The notes: generated from the letters alone by a model not told the origin. A stretch of 64,000 bases of DNA from Chiridota heheva (GCA_020152595.1 JAIGNY010000800.1:1537501-1601500); one strand, 5' to 3'; shown: positions 39,057-52,439, counted from the first letter of the stretch. Numbers and translations: made by a program.

Positions 39057-41492
39057 TCATCAGGACTCACTCATGAAATATTGACACCAATCTATAGCAG
39101 AAATCTCTTGTGCCAAACGCACAGAGAGTTATGTCTATCAGGACTCACTTATGAAAAATTGACACCAATCTATAGCAGAAATCTCTTGTGCCAAACGCAC
39201 AAAGAGTTGTGTATATCAGGACTCACTTATGAAATACTGACACCAATCTATAGCAGAAATCTCTTATGCCAAACGCACAAAGAGTTGTGTATATCAGGAC
39301 TCACTTATGAAATATTGACACCAATCTATAGCAGAAATCTCTTGTGCCAAACGCACATAGAGTTATGTCTATTAGGACTCACTTATGAAATACTGACACC
39401 AATCTAAAGCAGAAATCTCTTGTGCTAAATGCACAAAGAGTAATGTCTATCAGGACTCACTTATGAAATACTGACACCAATCTATAGCAGAAATCTCTTG
39501 TGCCAAAGGCACAGAGAATTATGTCTTTTAGGACTCACTTATGAAATACTGACACCAATCTAAAGCAGAAATCTCTTGTGCCAAACGCACAAAGAGTTAT
39601 GTCTATCAGGACTCAATTATAAAATATTGACACCAATCTATAGCAGAAATCTCTTGTGCCAAACACACAAAGAGTTATGTCTATCAGGACTCACTTATGA
39701 AATATTGACACCAATCTAAAGCAGAAATCTCTTGTGCCAAATGCACAGAGATATGTCTATCAGGACTCACTTATGAAATACTGACACCAATCTATAGCAG
39801 AAATCTCTTGTGCCAAACGCACAGAGAGTTATGTCTATCAGGACTCACTTATGAAATATTGACACCAATCTATAGCAGAAATCTCTTGTGCCAAACGCAC
39901 AAAGAGTTATGTCTATCAGGACTCACTTATGAAATATTGACACCAATCTATAGCAGAAATCTCTTGTGCCAAACGCACAAAGAGTTATGTCTTTTAGGAC
40001 TCGCTTATGAAATATTGACACCAATCTAAAGCAGAAATCTCTTGTGCCAAATGCACAGAGATATGTCTATCAGGACTCACTTATGAAATACTGACACCAA
40101 TCTAAAGCAGAAATCTCTTGCGCCAAGCGCACAGAGAGTTATGTCTATCAGGACTCACTTATGAAATACTGACACCAATCTATAGCAGAAAACTCTTGTG
40201 CCAAACGCACAGAGAGTTATGTCTATCAGGACTCACTTATGAAAAATTGACACCAATCTATAGCAGAAATCTCTTGTGCCAAACGCACAAAGAGTTGTGT
40301 CTATCAGGTCTCACTTATGAAATATTGACACCAATCTATAGCAGAAATCTCTTGTGCCCAAACGCACAGAAAGTTATGTCTATCAGGACTCACTTATGAA
40401 ATATTGACACCAATCTATAGCAGAAATCTCTTGTGCCAAACGCACAGAGAGTTGTGTTTATCAGGACTCACTTATGAAATATTGACACCAATCTATAGCA
40501 GAAATCTCTTGTGTCAAACGCACAGAGAGTTATGTCTATCAGGACTCACTTATGAAATATTGACACCAATCTAAAGCAGAAATCTCTTGGGCCAAACGCA
40601 CCGAGAGTTATGTCTTTTAGGACTCACTTATGAAATATTGACACCAATCTATAGCAGAAATCTCTTGTGCCCAAACGCACAGAAAGTTATGTCTATTAGG
40701 ACTCACTTATGAAATATTGACACCAATCTATAGCAGATATCTCTTGTGCCCAAACGCACAGAAAGTTATGTCTATTAGGACTCACTTATGAAATATTGAC
40801 ACCAATCTATAGCAGATATCTCTTGTGCCCAAACGCACAGAAAGTTATGTCTATAAGGACTCACTTATAAAATATTGACACCAATCTATAGCAGAAATCT
40901 CTTGTGCCCAAACGCACAGAAAGTTATGTCTATTAGGACTCACTTATGAAATATTGACACCAATCAATCTATAGCAGAAATCTCTTGTGCCCAAACGCAC
41001 AGAAAGTTATGTCTATTAGGACTCACTTATGAAATATTGACACCAATCTATAGCAGAAATCTCTTGTGCCAAACGCACAGAGAGTTGTGTTTATCAGGAC
41101 TCACTTATGAAATATTGACACCAATCTATAGCAGAAATCTCTTGTGCCCTAAACAGAAATCTCACAGAAAGTTATGTCTATTAGGACTCACTTATGAAAT
41201 ATTGACACCAATCTATAGCAGATATCTCTTGTGCCCAAACGCACAGAAAGTTATGTCTATTAGGACTCACTTATGAAATATTGACACCAATCTATAGCAG
41301 AAATCTCTTGTGCCAAACGCACAGAGAGTTGTGTTTATCAGGACTCACTTATGAAATATTGACACCAATCTATAGCAGAAATCTCTTGTGCCCAAACGCA
41401 CAGAAAGTTATGTCTATTAGGACTCACTTATGAAATATTGACACCAATCTATAGCAGAAATCTCTTGTGCCAAACGCACAGAGAGTTGTGTC
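39057..41492 (+). repeat. 78-bp satellite array
   Basis: About 31 head-to-tail copies of a 78-bp unit (for example tatagcag at 39093 and 39171). The unit contains agcagaaatctcttgtgcca, acgcacagagagtt and ggactcacttatgaaatatt. Subtypes differ at caaa/caga, tatctatc/ttttag and tatagc/taaagc. From ~40350 a cccaaacgcacagaaag subtype alternates with the older type. One unit has a 4-bp insert (caatcaatct, 40964) and one a rearranged junction (41148-41170). Because 78 = 3 x 26, frames stay open for several units, but I see no gene. Confidence 0.98.
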
Positions 41493-41948
41493 CATGATTT
41501 TGGATTACAGATGGGAAACCACAACCCTGAAAACTAGACAACAATGATTTCGGATCTGGATTCAATCCCATGCTACCTCATAGTTGGAAAGACAGATTAT
41601 ATATATCACTGAACCATGCTGCTCCACAGTTATGACATCACAGCTTCACACTCCTGAAAAGTTAGTGTAAATTAAAAAAATCCTTTTTTGGAATTTTGTG
41701 GCTTACAGCCAATTGCATATGTGTGAAACAGGAGTTTGTGATGTAACTTTGATTTACCATCTGAAATTGGTATTTAGTGCAAAACACTCTTAATTCTCAA
41801 TCAAATATATTTACATTTGTTGAAAAAATAAATGTGTGACATCACTTTTGTAAAGTAGACTTTCTACCCCAGTCAATTTGAAAAAGATCTTCAAATTTCT
41901 TTACAGTTATGACTTTTTTGTTTTGCTTGCCCCCTATCATTCAAAATA
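41493..41948. other. Unassigned, weak family 1 similarity
   Basis: 41630-41730 has atgacatcacagcttcacactcct and gaattttgtggcttacagcc, which look like diverged family 1 MITE arm sequence. Nothing else. Confidence 0.4.
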
Positions 41949-42209
41949 AGGCCTTTTCACGCTACCTACCTTTGACCCGTGTAGAAACTTACGCGGGTCC
42001 AATCCGTATCGACACACTTCAGTCCCGCTCTGTATTTACACTGCTCAACGATTAAACGTGAATCATTTCCGACACGTGTATTTGGTTGATCTTGTCCAAA
42101 TTCCCAACACGACACGCGGGTCAACGCCGTCTTGAAATTTACAGTGTGCAAAGATCAGTCAAGGTTATACGTGTCCAACACGGTGGTTTTCCGTAGTGTA
42201 AAAAGGCCT
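41949..42209. mobile_element. GC-rich foldback MITE
   Basis: Tips aggccttttcacgctacc and the inverse of cgtagtgtaaaaaggcct. A 3-bp repeat ata flanks both sides (41946-41948, 42210-42212). Internally, gacccgtg and cacgcgggtc recur. It is clearly richer in GC and CpG than its surroundings. Superfamily unclear. Confidence 0.75.
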
Positions 42210-43270
42210 ATAGACTTGTCTGACCACAATCCTTTAAAGGTTAGGAGAATCATTTTGTATGACCCAATGTTTCAGGGTTGGTGTCTTTGTTCGTTATTTC
42301 GTTGCAACTCATTCTATTTTCATATTTATTTATATTTAAGAGGTGACCCCTGGAAAGTGTGATCGATCATGTATATGGCTCTTTTAATTCTACAAAGTTA
42401 TGCAGAATCATTGATAGATTTTATAACTCCAAATTTGTAAGTTATTGTTTTAAGTATGGAAAAATGTCTCTTTTCAACGAGGTCAGTGGTAGTTGTGAAG
42501 TATAGGCTGGAATAGCAAACTTATGTTATCTAGTTTCGACTTTACCAGTCCTTCAAAAGCGACTGAAAATTTGCTGTTTAATTGAAATTTTTAGGATATT
42601 TTGGCTTGAGTTTATATATGTTATGACAGGCACTTGTGACAACAAGAACATTGTCAATCCAGATGTATATATTTTTTCTCCAATGATTTTCATTTAAATT
42701 GTCCATTGAAAGGTTTGGCTGATCAATTGATTGCCTTTTTCAACTCTCTGAATTTCTAATGGAAGGATTGTTAAAAATTGTATTAACTCCAGATATTTAA
42801 GCACTTAAGATGGCAAAAATTGATTCATTTTCAACAAGAGTCACTGAGAGTGTGAGTGGGTCCTGACGCAGGCTCCTGTAACCATGTAAGGAGAATCGTT
42901 TAATTAAATTAATATTTAAAGTTGATATTTTAGATATATATGAGTTTAAATGGGCTCTGGCGTATGCTGTGATCATAGGCTCTTGTAACAAGCAACAGTA
43001 TTTTTAATCGGTGCAACAAAAGAGTGGTTGAATTCCCCCAAAGCATTGATCAATTTTCTCGTAATGTTGAGGACGGGGTGTTGAGAGGGTGGGTGGGGGG
43101 CATAGGTCTCCTTGGTTCATGTATGCTGTCAGCAGTGTGACCCCTCTAAATATGTATTCTTCTCAGCTTACCATCATGCTCCACATATCCAGATATAATC
43201 TTGGGTAATGATTTTTCCAGGATATAATTTTTCCTGGATTAACAATACAACACAATTTATTACAGTGCTC
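42210..43270. other. Unassigned DNA
   Basis: gagtttatat-agg-ctcttgtaac words near 42860 and 42965 suggest an old local duplication (gctcctgtaaccatgtaa versus gctcttgtaacaagcaac). No gene seen. Confidence 0.35.
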
Positions 43271-43299
43271 TACGCCATCTTGTCATTGTCACAAACATA

Positions 43300-43650
43300 A
43301 ACAATAAATTAAATGGTACATAATTGAGCTTCTTACAGCAAACAAACAATAATCAAAGAGAAAGAAACAAACGCCTTGCTTCCATTGCATGTAAAATAAA
43401 GTGTGATAACTGCAAAAAGTAAGTATTTAGAACTAGCTGATGATAAAGTATTACATTTTGATCTAGTTGTGGGTTGAAAGAAATATTTTGGAATAAATTT
43501 ACAGCGGATTTTAGAAAGGAATGGACAAATTAAGAGAAAATGATATTCATCTGCAACTTCTTTTAAATTGCAAACCTGACAAAGCCTCTGTTCATAACAT
43601 GCACTTTTAGAATTAAAGTTATAATCTCCCAGGTATTCATTCGGTTTTTT
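43300..43650 (-). pseudogene. Non-LTR retrotransposon C-terminal fragment
   Basis: Minus-strand reading gives YEQRLCQVCNLKEVADEYHF, LLICPFLSKIRCKFIPKYF and, further on, FAVITLYFTCNGSKAF. The C-x2-C, H-F-x4-C-P pattern is the usual end of LINE ORF2 proteins. No RT domain is preserved nearby. Confidence 0.75.
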
Positions 43651-43660
43651 CATGTTGGTT

Positions 43661-44120
43661 GAGTATAGATTTTACCAAAAGAAAAAATAATTAACTAGAG
43701 GTAGTAAAATTTAAAATATTAAATTATTTTTTTTGTTATTTGTAGGAGAAAGATAAGGAGTTAATATTTGCTATTACGCATTGTTTAACACTTAAAGAGA
43801 TATGTATAGATTGAAAACAAATAAGGAGTATTGTCTATTTATTTCTCAGCAGTGAAATAAAGTGAGGTAGTGATTCTTAGTGAGCCAAGCTATTAAAAAT
43901 GGGCACCTCTGGTGGTGGGAGGGGGAAAGGGGGGGGGGAGTAATTTTTTTTTTAAAGGTCTAATGAAAAAAGTTATCCGAGTGGCTGCAGGCTGCTGTTT
44001 TATTCCAAATTTATTTTGTTTCTTACAAGTGCCCATTTTTGTCAATTTTCTCCAGACCCAACAAATCTTTTGGCAGCTAAACCTGGCACCCCACTAAACT
44101 AGCAAATCATTTTTACCATG
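43661..44120. other. Unassigned, AT-rich with a G run
   Basis: G-rich stretch 43910-43940. No gene recognised. Confidence 0.35.
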
Positions 44121-44500
44121 AAGTTAATTTTACTTAACAACCCTCTGTACTTGCATTTGATATTGAACAAAACATATTTATCTGCCATTGATCCTAGGTG
44201 GACTAATGATCCTAGGTGGACTATTGATCCTTGACTTGGTGACTTATTGATCCTTGGTGACCCATTGATTTTTGGCAATCCATTGATCCTAGGTGGCCAT
44301 TGAAGTTTGGTGACCCATTGATCCTAGGTGGCCCATCGATCCTTGATGGTCCTTGAGCCTAGGTGGACTCATTAATTCTAGGTGGCCCATTTATCCTAGG
44401 TGGCCCATTGATTCTTAAGTTAATTTTACTTAACAAACCTCTGTACTTGCATTTTGTTGATATTGAACAAAACATATTTATCAGCCATTGATCCAAGGTG
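44121..44500 (+). repeat. 296-bp duplication at the left edge of the large array
   Basis: aagttaattttacttaacaa, ctctgtacttgcat and ttgaacaaaacatatttatc occur at 44121-44192 and again at 44417-44487. The unique left flank was thus copied together with the first repeat units. Confidence 0.93.
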
Positions 44501-47500
44501 GACTATTGATCCTAGGTGACCCATTGGTCCTAGGTGACCCATTGGTCCTTGGTGGCCCATTGATCCTAAGTGACCCATGGATCCTATGTGGTCCATTAAG
44601 CCTAGATGACCCATTGATTCTAGGTGGCCATTGTTCCTTGGTGGTTCATTGATCCTAGATGATCAAATGATTGTAAGTGGCCCATTGATCCTCAGAGGCC
44701 CATTGATACTTGGTGATTCTAGGTTGACCATTGATCCTAGGTTGTCCATTGATCCTAGGGTGACCCATTGATACTAGGTGGCCTATTGATACCAGGTGAC
44801 CCATTGATCTTTGGCAATCCAGTGATCATAGGGGCCCATTGATACTAGGGGACGATCCGTTGATACTATGGGACAATCCGTTCATACTTGGTGACCCATT
44901 GATTTTTGGCAATCCACTGGTCCTTGGTGATCCATTGATACTTGGTGACCCATTGATCCCAGGTGGCCCATTGATCCTAGGTGACCCATTCATACCAGGT
45001 GCATGACCCATTAATCTTTGGCAATCCATTGATCTTAGGTGGTCCATTAATATTTGGGATGTGGTGACCCATTGATCCTTGGTGATCCATTCATCCTTTG
45101 TGATGATCCCAGGTGATCCATTGATCCCTGGTGACCTATTAATTTTTGGCAATCCATTGATCCTAGGTGGCCATTGAAGTTTGGTGACCCATTGATCCTT
45201 GGTGGCCCATCGATCCTTGATGGTTCATTGATCCTAGGTGACTCATTAATTCTAGGTGGCGCATTGATCCTAGGTGGCCCATTTATCCTAGGTGGCCCAT
45301 TGAATCTAGGTGGCCCATTGATCCTAGGTGGCCCATGGATCCTACATGGTCCATTGAGCCTAAATGACCCATAGATTCTAGATGGTCAGTGATCCTTGGT
45401 GGCCCATTGATCCTTGATGACCCATTGATCCTAGACGACTCATTAATTTTAGGTGGCCCATTGATCCTAGGTGGCCCATTGATCCTTGGTGACCCATTTA
45501 TCCCAGGTGGCCCATTGATTTAGGTGGCCCATTAATCCTTGGTGGCCCATTGATCCTTGGTGGCCCATTGATCGTTATTGACCCACTGGTCCTTAATGAC
45601 CCATTGATCCTTGGTGACTCATTAATCCTTGGTGACCTATTGATCCCAGGAGGCCCATTTATCCTAGGGTGACCCATTGATACTAGCTGCATGACCCATT
45701 GATCTTTGGCAATACATTGATCCTAGGTGGGCCATTGATACTTGGTGACTATTTGGGATGTGGTGACCCATTGGTCCTTGGTGACCCTTTGATCCATGTG
45801 ACCCATTGATCCCAGGTGGCTCATTGATCCTAGGTGACCCATTGATCCTTGGTGATCCAATGGTCCCAGGTATTGAATGATCGTAAGTGGTCCATTGATC
45901 CTCGGAGGCCTATTGATACTTAGTGATTCTAGGTTTACCATTGATCCTAGGTTGTCCATTGATCCTGAGTTGTCCATTGATCCTAGGGTGACCCATTGAT
46001 ACTAGATGACCTATTGATACTAGGTGACCCATTGATCTTTGGCAATCCAGTGATCCTAGGGGCCCATTGATACTAGGGGACGATCCGTTGATACTAGGGG
46101 ACGATCCGTTGATACTTGGTGACCCATTGATCCTTGGTGACCCATTGATTTTTGGCAATCCATTGATTCTAGGTGGCCCATTAAACTTTGGTGACCCACT
46201 TGATCCTTGGTGACCCATTGATCCTTGGTGACCCATTGATCCCAGGTGGCCCATTGATTCTAGGTGGGCCATTGATCCTAGGTGGGCCATTGATCCTTGG
46301 TAGCCCCAGTGGCCCATTGATCCTAGGTGGCCCATTGATCCTTGGTGGCCCATTGATCGTTAGTGACCCACTGGTCCTTGGTGACCCATTGATCCTTGGT
46401 GACCCATTGATCCTTGTGACCCATTGATCCTTGTGACCCATTGATCCCAGGTGGCCCATTAATCCTAGGTGAGCCATTGATTGTTAGTGACCCACTGGTC
46501 CTTGGTGATCCATTGGTTCTTGGTGACCCATTGATCCTTGGTGACTCATTCATCCCAGGTCATCCATTGATCCTAGGGTGACCCATTGATCTTTGGCAAT
46601 CCATTGATCCTAGGTGGTCCTTTGATACTTGGTGACTATTTCGGATGTGGTGACCCATTGATTCTTGGTGACCCTTTGATCCTTGTGACCTATTGATCCT
46701 TGTGACCCAATGGTCCCAGGTAATCGAATGATCGTAGGTGGCCCATTGATCCTCGGAGGCCCATTGATACTAGATGGCCCATTGATACTAGATGGCCCAA
46801 TAATATTAAATGGCCCATCGGTCCTTGATGGTCCATCGGTCCTTGATGGTCCATTGATCCTAGGTGACTCATTAATTCTAGGTGGCGCATTGATCTTAGG
46901 TGGCCCATTTATCCTAGGTGGCCCATTGGTCCTAGGTGGCCCATTGATCCTACGTGGCCCATGGACCCTACATTGTCCATTAAGCCTAGATGACCCATAG
47001 ATTCTAGATGGCCAGTGATCCTTGGTGACCCATTGATCCTTTATGACCCATTGATCCTATACGACTCTAACTCTTGGAGGCCCATTTATCTTGGGTGGCC
47101 CATTGGTCCTAGGTGGCCCATTGGTCCTAGGTGGCCCATTGGTCCTAGGTGGCCCATTGGTCCTAGGTGGCCCATTGGTCCTAGGTGGCCCATTGGTCCT
47201 AGGTGGCCCATTGGTCCTAGGTGGCCCATTGGTCCTAGGTGGCCCATTGGTCCTAGGTGGCCCATTGGTCCTAGGTGGCCCATTGGTCCTAGGTGGCCCA
47301 TTGATCCTAGGTGGCCCATGGACGCTACATGGTCCATTAAGCCTAGATGACCAGTGATCCTTGGTGGCCCATGATCCTTGATGACCCATTAATCCTAGAT
47401 GACTTATTAAGTCTAGGTGGCCCATTGATCCTAGAGTGACCCATTGATCTTTGGCAATTCATTGATCCTAGAGTGACCCATTGATCTTTGGCAATTCATT

Positions 47501-50500
47501 GATCCTAGGTGGTCCATTGATACTTGGTGACTATTTGATCACGGTGACCCATTGATCCTTGGTGACCTATTGATTTGTGATAATCCATTGATCCTAAGTG
47601 GCCCATTGAACTTTGGTGACCTATTGATCCTAGGTGGCCCATCGATCCTTGGTAGCCCATTGATCTTAGGATGGCCCATTGATCCTAGGTGGCCCATTGA
47701 TCCTTGGTGGCCCATTGATCGACTGGTCCTTGGTTATCCATTGATCCTTGATGACTGATTGATCCTTGGTTATCCATTGATCCTTGATGACTGATTGATC
47801 CTTGGTGACCCATTGATCCCAGGTGGCCCATTGATCCTAGGGTGACCCATTGATACTTGGTGACCCATTGATCCCAGGTGGCCCATAGATCCTAGAGTGA
47901 CCCATTGATACTAGGTGCATGACTCATTGATACTAGGTGCATGACCCATTGATCTTTGGCAATTCATTGATCCTAGGTGGTCCATTGATATTGGTGACTA
48001 TTTCGGACGTAGTGACCCATTCATCCTTGGTGACCTTTTAATTTTTGGCAATCCATTGATCCTAAGTGGCCTATTGAACTTTGGTGACCTATTGATCCTA
48101 GCTGGCCCATCGATCCTTGGTAGCCCATTGATCTTAGGGTGGCCCATTGTTCCTAGGTGGCCCATTGTTCCTAGGTGGCCTATTGATCATTGGTGGTCCA
48201 TTGATCCTTGGTGGTCCATTGATCATTATTGACCCACTGGTCCTTGGTTACCCATTGATCCTTGATGACCCATTGATCCTAGGGTGACCCATTGATCCTA
48301 GGGTGGCTCATTGATCCTCGGGTGGTCCATTGATCCTAGGTGGTCCATTCATCCTAGGTGGTCCATTCATCCTAGGTGGCCCATTCATCCTAGGTGGCCC
48401 ATTCATTCTAGGTGGCCCATTTATCCTAGGTGGCTTATTCATCCTAGGGTGGCCCATTCATCCTAGGTGGCCCATGATTTCTTGGTGGCCCATTGATCAT
48501 TATTGACCCACTGGTCCCTGGTGACCCATTAATCCCAGGAGGCCCATTTATTCTAGGGTGACCCATTGATACTATGTGCATGACCTATTGATCTTTGGCA
48601 ATCCATTTATCGTAGGTTGCCCATTGAAAGGTGACTATTTGGGACTTGGTGATACATTGATACTAGGTGACCCATTGATACTTGGTGATCCTTGTGACCC
48701 ATTGATCCCAGGTGGCCCATTAATCCTAGGTAACCCATTGATCCTTGGTGACCCAATGGTCTCAGGTAACCGAATGATCGTAGGTAGCCCATTGTTCCTC
48801 GCAGGCCCATTGATACTAGATGGCCCATTGATACTTGGTTATTCTAAGTTTTCCATTGATCCTAGGGTTACCCATTGATACTAGGTGGCCTATTGATAAT
48901 AGGTGACCCATTGATCTTTGGCAATCCAGTAATCTTAGGGTCCCATTTATACTAGGGGATGATCCATTGATAAGTCTATTGATCCTTGGTGACCTGTTGA
49001 TTTTTGGCAATCCATTGATCGTAAGTGGCCCATTGAACCTTGGTGGCCTATTGACCCTTGGTAGCCCATTGATTCTTAGTGGCCCATTGATCCTTGGTGG
49101 CCCATTGATCATTGACCCATTGATTCCAGGTGGCCCATTGATCCCATTGATCATAAGGTGTCCCATTGATTATAAGGTGGCCCATTGATACTAGGTGGCC
49201 ACCCAGTATCAATTGATACTAGATGCCCATTGATCCTAGGTTGCCCATTGATCCTAGGTTGTCCATTGATCCTAGGGTGACCCATTTATACTAAGTGGCC
49301 TATTGATCCTAGGTGTCCAATTAATCTTTGGTGATCCCAGGGGCCTATTAAAACTAGGGGATGATGGATGGATACTTGCTTACCCATTGATCCTTGGTGA
49401 CCCATTGATTTTTGACAATCCATTGATCCTAGGTGGCCCATTGAACTTTGGTGACCCATTGATCCTAGGTGGCACATCGATCATTGATGGTCCATTGATC
49501 CTAGGTGACTCACTAATACTATAGGTGGCGCATTGATCATAAGTGTTGAATTGATCCTTGGTGACCCATTTATTTTAAGTGGCCCATTGATTGTAGGTGG
49601 CCCATTGATCCTAGGTGGCCCATTGATCATAGGGTGGCCCATTGATCATAGGGTGGCCCATTGATCATAGGAGGCCCATTGAGAATTGATGGCCCATTGA
49701 GAATTATTGACCCACTGGTCCTTGGTGACCCATTGATCCTTGGTGACCCATTGATCTTTGGTGACCCATTGATCCTTGGTGACCTATTGATCCCAGGAGG
49801 CCCATTGATCCTAGGGTGACCCATTGATACTAGGTGCATCACCCCTTGATCTTTGGCAATACATTGATCGTAGGTGGCCTATTGATAGGTGACTATTTGG
49901 GACTTGGTGATACATTGATACTAACTATTTGGGACTTGGTGATACATTGATACTAGGTGACCTACTGATACTTGGTGGCCCATTGTTCCATGTAACCCAT
50001 TGATCCCAGTTAGCCCATTTATCCTAAGGGGTGACCCATTGATCCTTGACGACCCAATGGTCCCAGGCAACCGAATGTTCGTAGGTGGCGAATTGATCCT
50101 CGGAGGCCCATTGATACTAGATGACCCATTGATACTAAATGGCCCATTGATACTAGATGGCCCATTGATACTAGATGGCCCATTGATACTAGATGGCCCA
50201 TTGGTACTTGGTTGTTCTAGGTTGCCCAATGATCCTAGGTTGTCCATTGCTCCTAGGGTGACCCATTGATACTAAGTGGCCTACTGATCCTAGGTGTTTA
50301 ATTGATCTTTGGTGATCCTAGGGGCCCATTAAAACTAGGGGATGATGGATGGATACTTGGTCACCCATTGATTCTTGGTGACCCATTGATTTTTGGCAAT
50401 CCATTGATCCTAGGTGGCCCATTGAACTTTGGTGACCCATTGATCCTAGGTGGCACATCGATCATTGATCCTAGGTGACTCATTAATACTAGGTAGCCCA

Positions 50501-51200
50501 TTGATCCTAGGTGGTCAATTGATCCTTGGTGACCCATTGATCCTAGGTAGCCCATTGATGCTAGGTAGCCCATTGGTCCTACGTGGCCCATTGATCGTAG
50601 GTAGCCCGTTGATCCTAGGTAGCCCATTGATCCTAAGTGGCCCATTGATCCTAGGGTGGCCCGTTAACCCTAGGTGGCCCATTGACCCTTGGTGACCCAT
50701 TGAACCTAGGTGGCCCATTCATCCTTTATGACCACTGGTCCTTGGTAACCCATTGATGCTAGGTGGCCCATTGATGCTAGGGGATTCATTGATACTTGGT
50801 GACTATCTGGGACTTGGTGTTCCATTGATACTTGGGTCACCCATTGATCCTCCAAGGGGTGACCTATTGATTTTTAGCAATCCATTGATCCTAGGTGGCC
50901 CATTGATCTTTGGTGACCCATTGATCCTAGGTGGTCCATTGATACTTGGTGGTCCATTGATACTTGGTGGTTCATTAATACTTGGTTGTTCATTGATCCT
51001 TGGTGACCCATTGATCTTTGGCCCATTGATCGATTGATCCCAGATGGCTGATTGATTCTAGGTGACCTATTGATACTAGGTGGTCCATTGATCCTAGGTG
51101 ACCCATTGATTTTTGGTGAATTACTGATCTGTGTTCAGCCATACTAACCCATTGATCCTTGTTATACCATTGATTCTTGTTTTATTATTGGTGATACATG
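44191..51200 (+). repeat. ~7-kb degenerate 18-bp minisatellite (cctaggtggcccattgat)
   Basis: Hundreds of units of an 18-bp motif with two main forms, cctaggtggcccattgat and ccttggtgacccattgat. Many units have 1-2-bp changes and are mixed with ctttggcaatccattgat. Longer blocks recur (for example tttgggacttggtgatacat near 48637, 49896 and 49928; ggacgatccgttgatact at 46079 and 46098), so higher-order duplication occurred. 47095-47300 is a homogenised patch of ~12 identical ggtcctaggtggcccatt units. As 18 = 6 codons, both strands keep long open frames (GPLILG-type and NGPPRI-type hexapeptides). Nothing indicates translation. Confidence 0.97.
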
Positions 51201-51600
51201 TGAGCCCATGATTCTCAACCTACCAGTTAACTTTGCTAACGGTTTATGACCCATTCAAAATGGCCATTCAAAATGGCAACTCAATATTCTTGGTAACTCC
51301 ACATTCACTGTTACATTCTGATCCACCAAAAACAAAGAAACATGGTTTCCTAGAAGTTTGCATTATTTGTAAAGCAGTGAAAAACAAGGTATTTCAATGG
51401 TTAGTTATGTATTATAAATGTATTTTAAGAAAATTTGCTGATGAAAATACAGGCAGTATAAATGTGAATAATGCTTGCTTGCACTTTACAACTGATACAC
51501 CAGAATTTATTCTACAATAGTGAGAAAATAAGAAAGCCCATCAATCGTCAGTTTGTAAATTATCGTCCTGCAGATGTAAAAGGGAAAAAAACAAATGAGC
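51201..51600. other. Unassigned DNA between two arrays
   Basis: An open frame at 51233-51520 on the + strand has no recognisable domain. A short aaaatggccattcaaaatgg duplication occurs at 51257-51276. Confidence 0.35.
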
Positions 51601-51606
51601 AGGAGA

Positions 51607-52262
51607 AAAGTAAGTGACAACTTGTGTTCATAGGCATAAGTGACAACTTGTGTACATAGGCATAAGTGACAACTTGTGTACATAGGCATAAGTGACAACT
51701 TGTGTACATAGGTATAAGTGACAACTTGTGTACATAGGCATAAGTGACAACTTGTGTTCATAGGCATAAGTGACAACTTGTGTACATAGGTATAAGTGAC
51801 AACTTGTGTACATAGGCATAAGTGACAACTTGTGTACATAGGTATAAGTGACAACTTGTGTTCATAGGCATAAGTGACAACTTGTGTACATAGGTATAAG
51901 TGACAACTTGTGCACATAGGTATAAGTGACAACTTGTGTACATAGGCATAAGTGACAACTTGTGTACATAGGTATAAGTGACAAATTGTGTACATAGGCA
52001 TAAGTGACAACTTGTGTACATAGGTATAAGTGACAACTTGTGTTCATAGGCATAAGTGACAACTTGTGTACATAGGTATAAGTGACAACTTGTGCACATA
52101 GGCATAAGTGACAACTTGTGTACATAGGCATAAGTGACAACTTGTGTACATAGGTATAAGTGACAAATTGTGTACATAGGCATAAGTGACAACTTGTGTA
52201 CATAGGTATAAGTGACAACTTGTGTACATAGGCATAAGTGACAACTTGTGTACATAGGTATA
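51607..52262 (+). repeat. 26-bp minisatellite (cataagtgacaacttgtgtacatagg)
   Basis: About 25 near-perfect copies with three polymorphic sites: gg(c/t)ataag, gtg(t/c)(a/t)cata, acaa(c/a)ttg. The order of site states recurs: the block of 51953-52109 resembles 52109-52265, which indicates block duplication. On the minus strand all three frames are open, since 26 codons close the cycle after three units. Confidence 0.98.
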
Positions 52263-52439
52263 AATGCCAGGAGCACAAAAGCCATGGTTCTTGCAAACAC
52301 CAACTTCCATGACCAACATTAATAATTTCCATTACTCTTTATGCAAGTGAAAACTGTCACATATACCCTTCATGAAATGGAAAACAAAACAAGAATTCGT
52401 ACATAAGTGTATCTGCCACATTTTGTTGAGATTCCATTG

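Noticed and set aside
39081-41276. Repeat frames of 26 residues in the 78-bp satellite
   Set aside because: A consequence of unit length; frames break at indels, and neighbouring units are not under visible coding constraint.
39057-41492. CRISPR array
   Set aside because: Contiguous head-to-tail units without unique spacers, and a eukaryotic context. The same holds for the 26-bp, 20-bp and 50-bp arrays.
44426-51037. Many open frames with GPLILG or NGPPRI hexapeptide repeats
   Set aside because: The 18-bp unit keeps frames open on both strands at once, and unit changes break them at random. No sign of a real protein.
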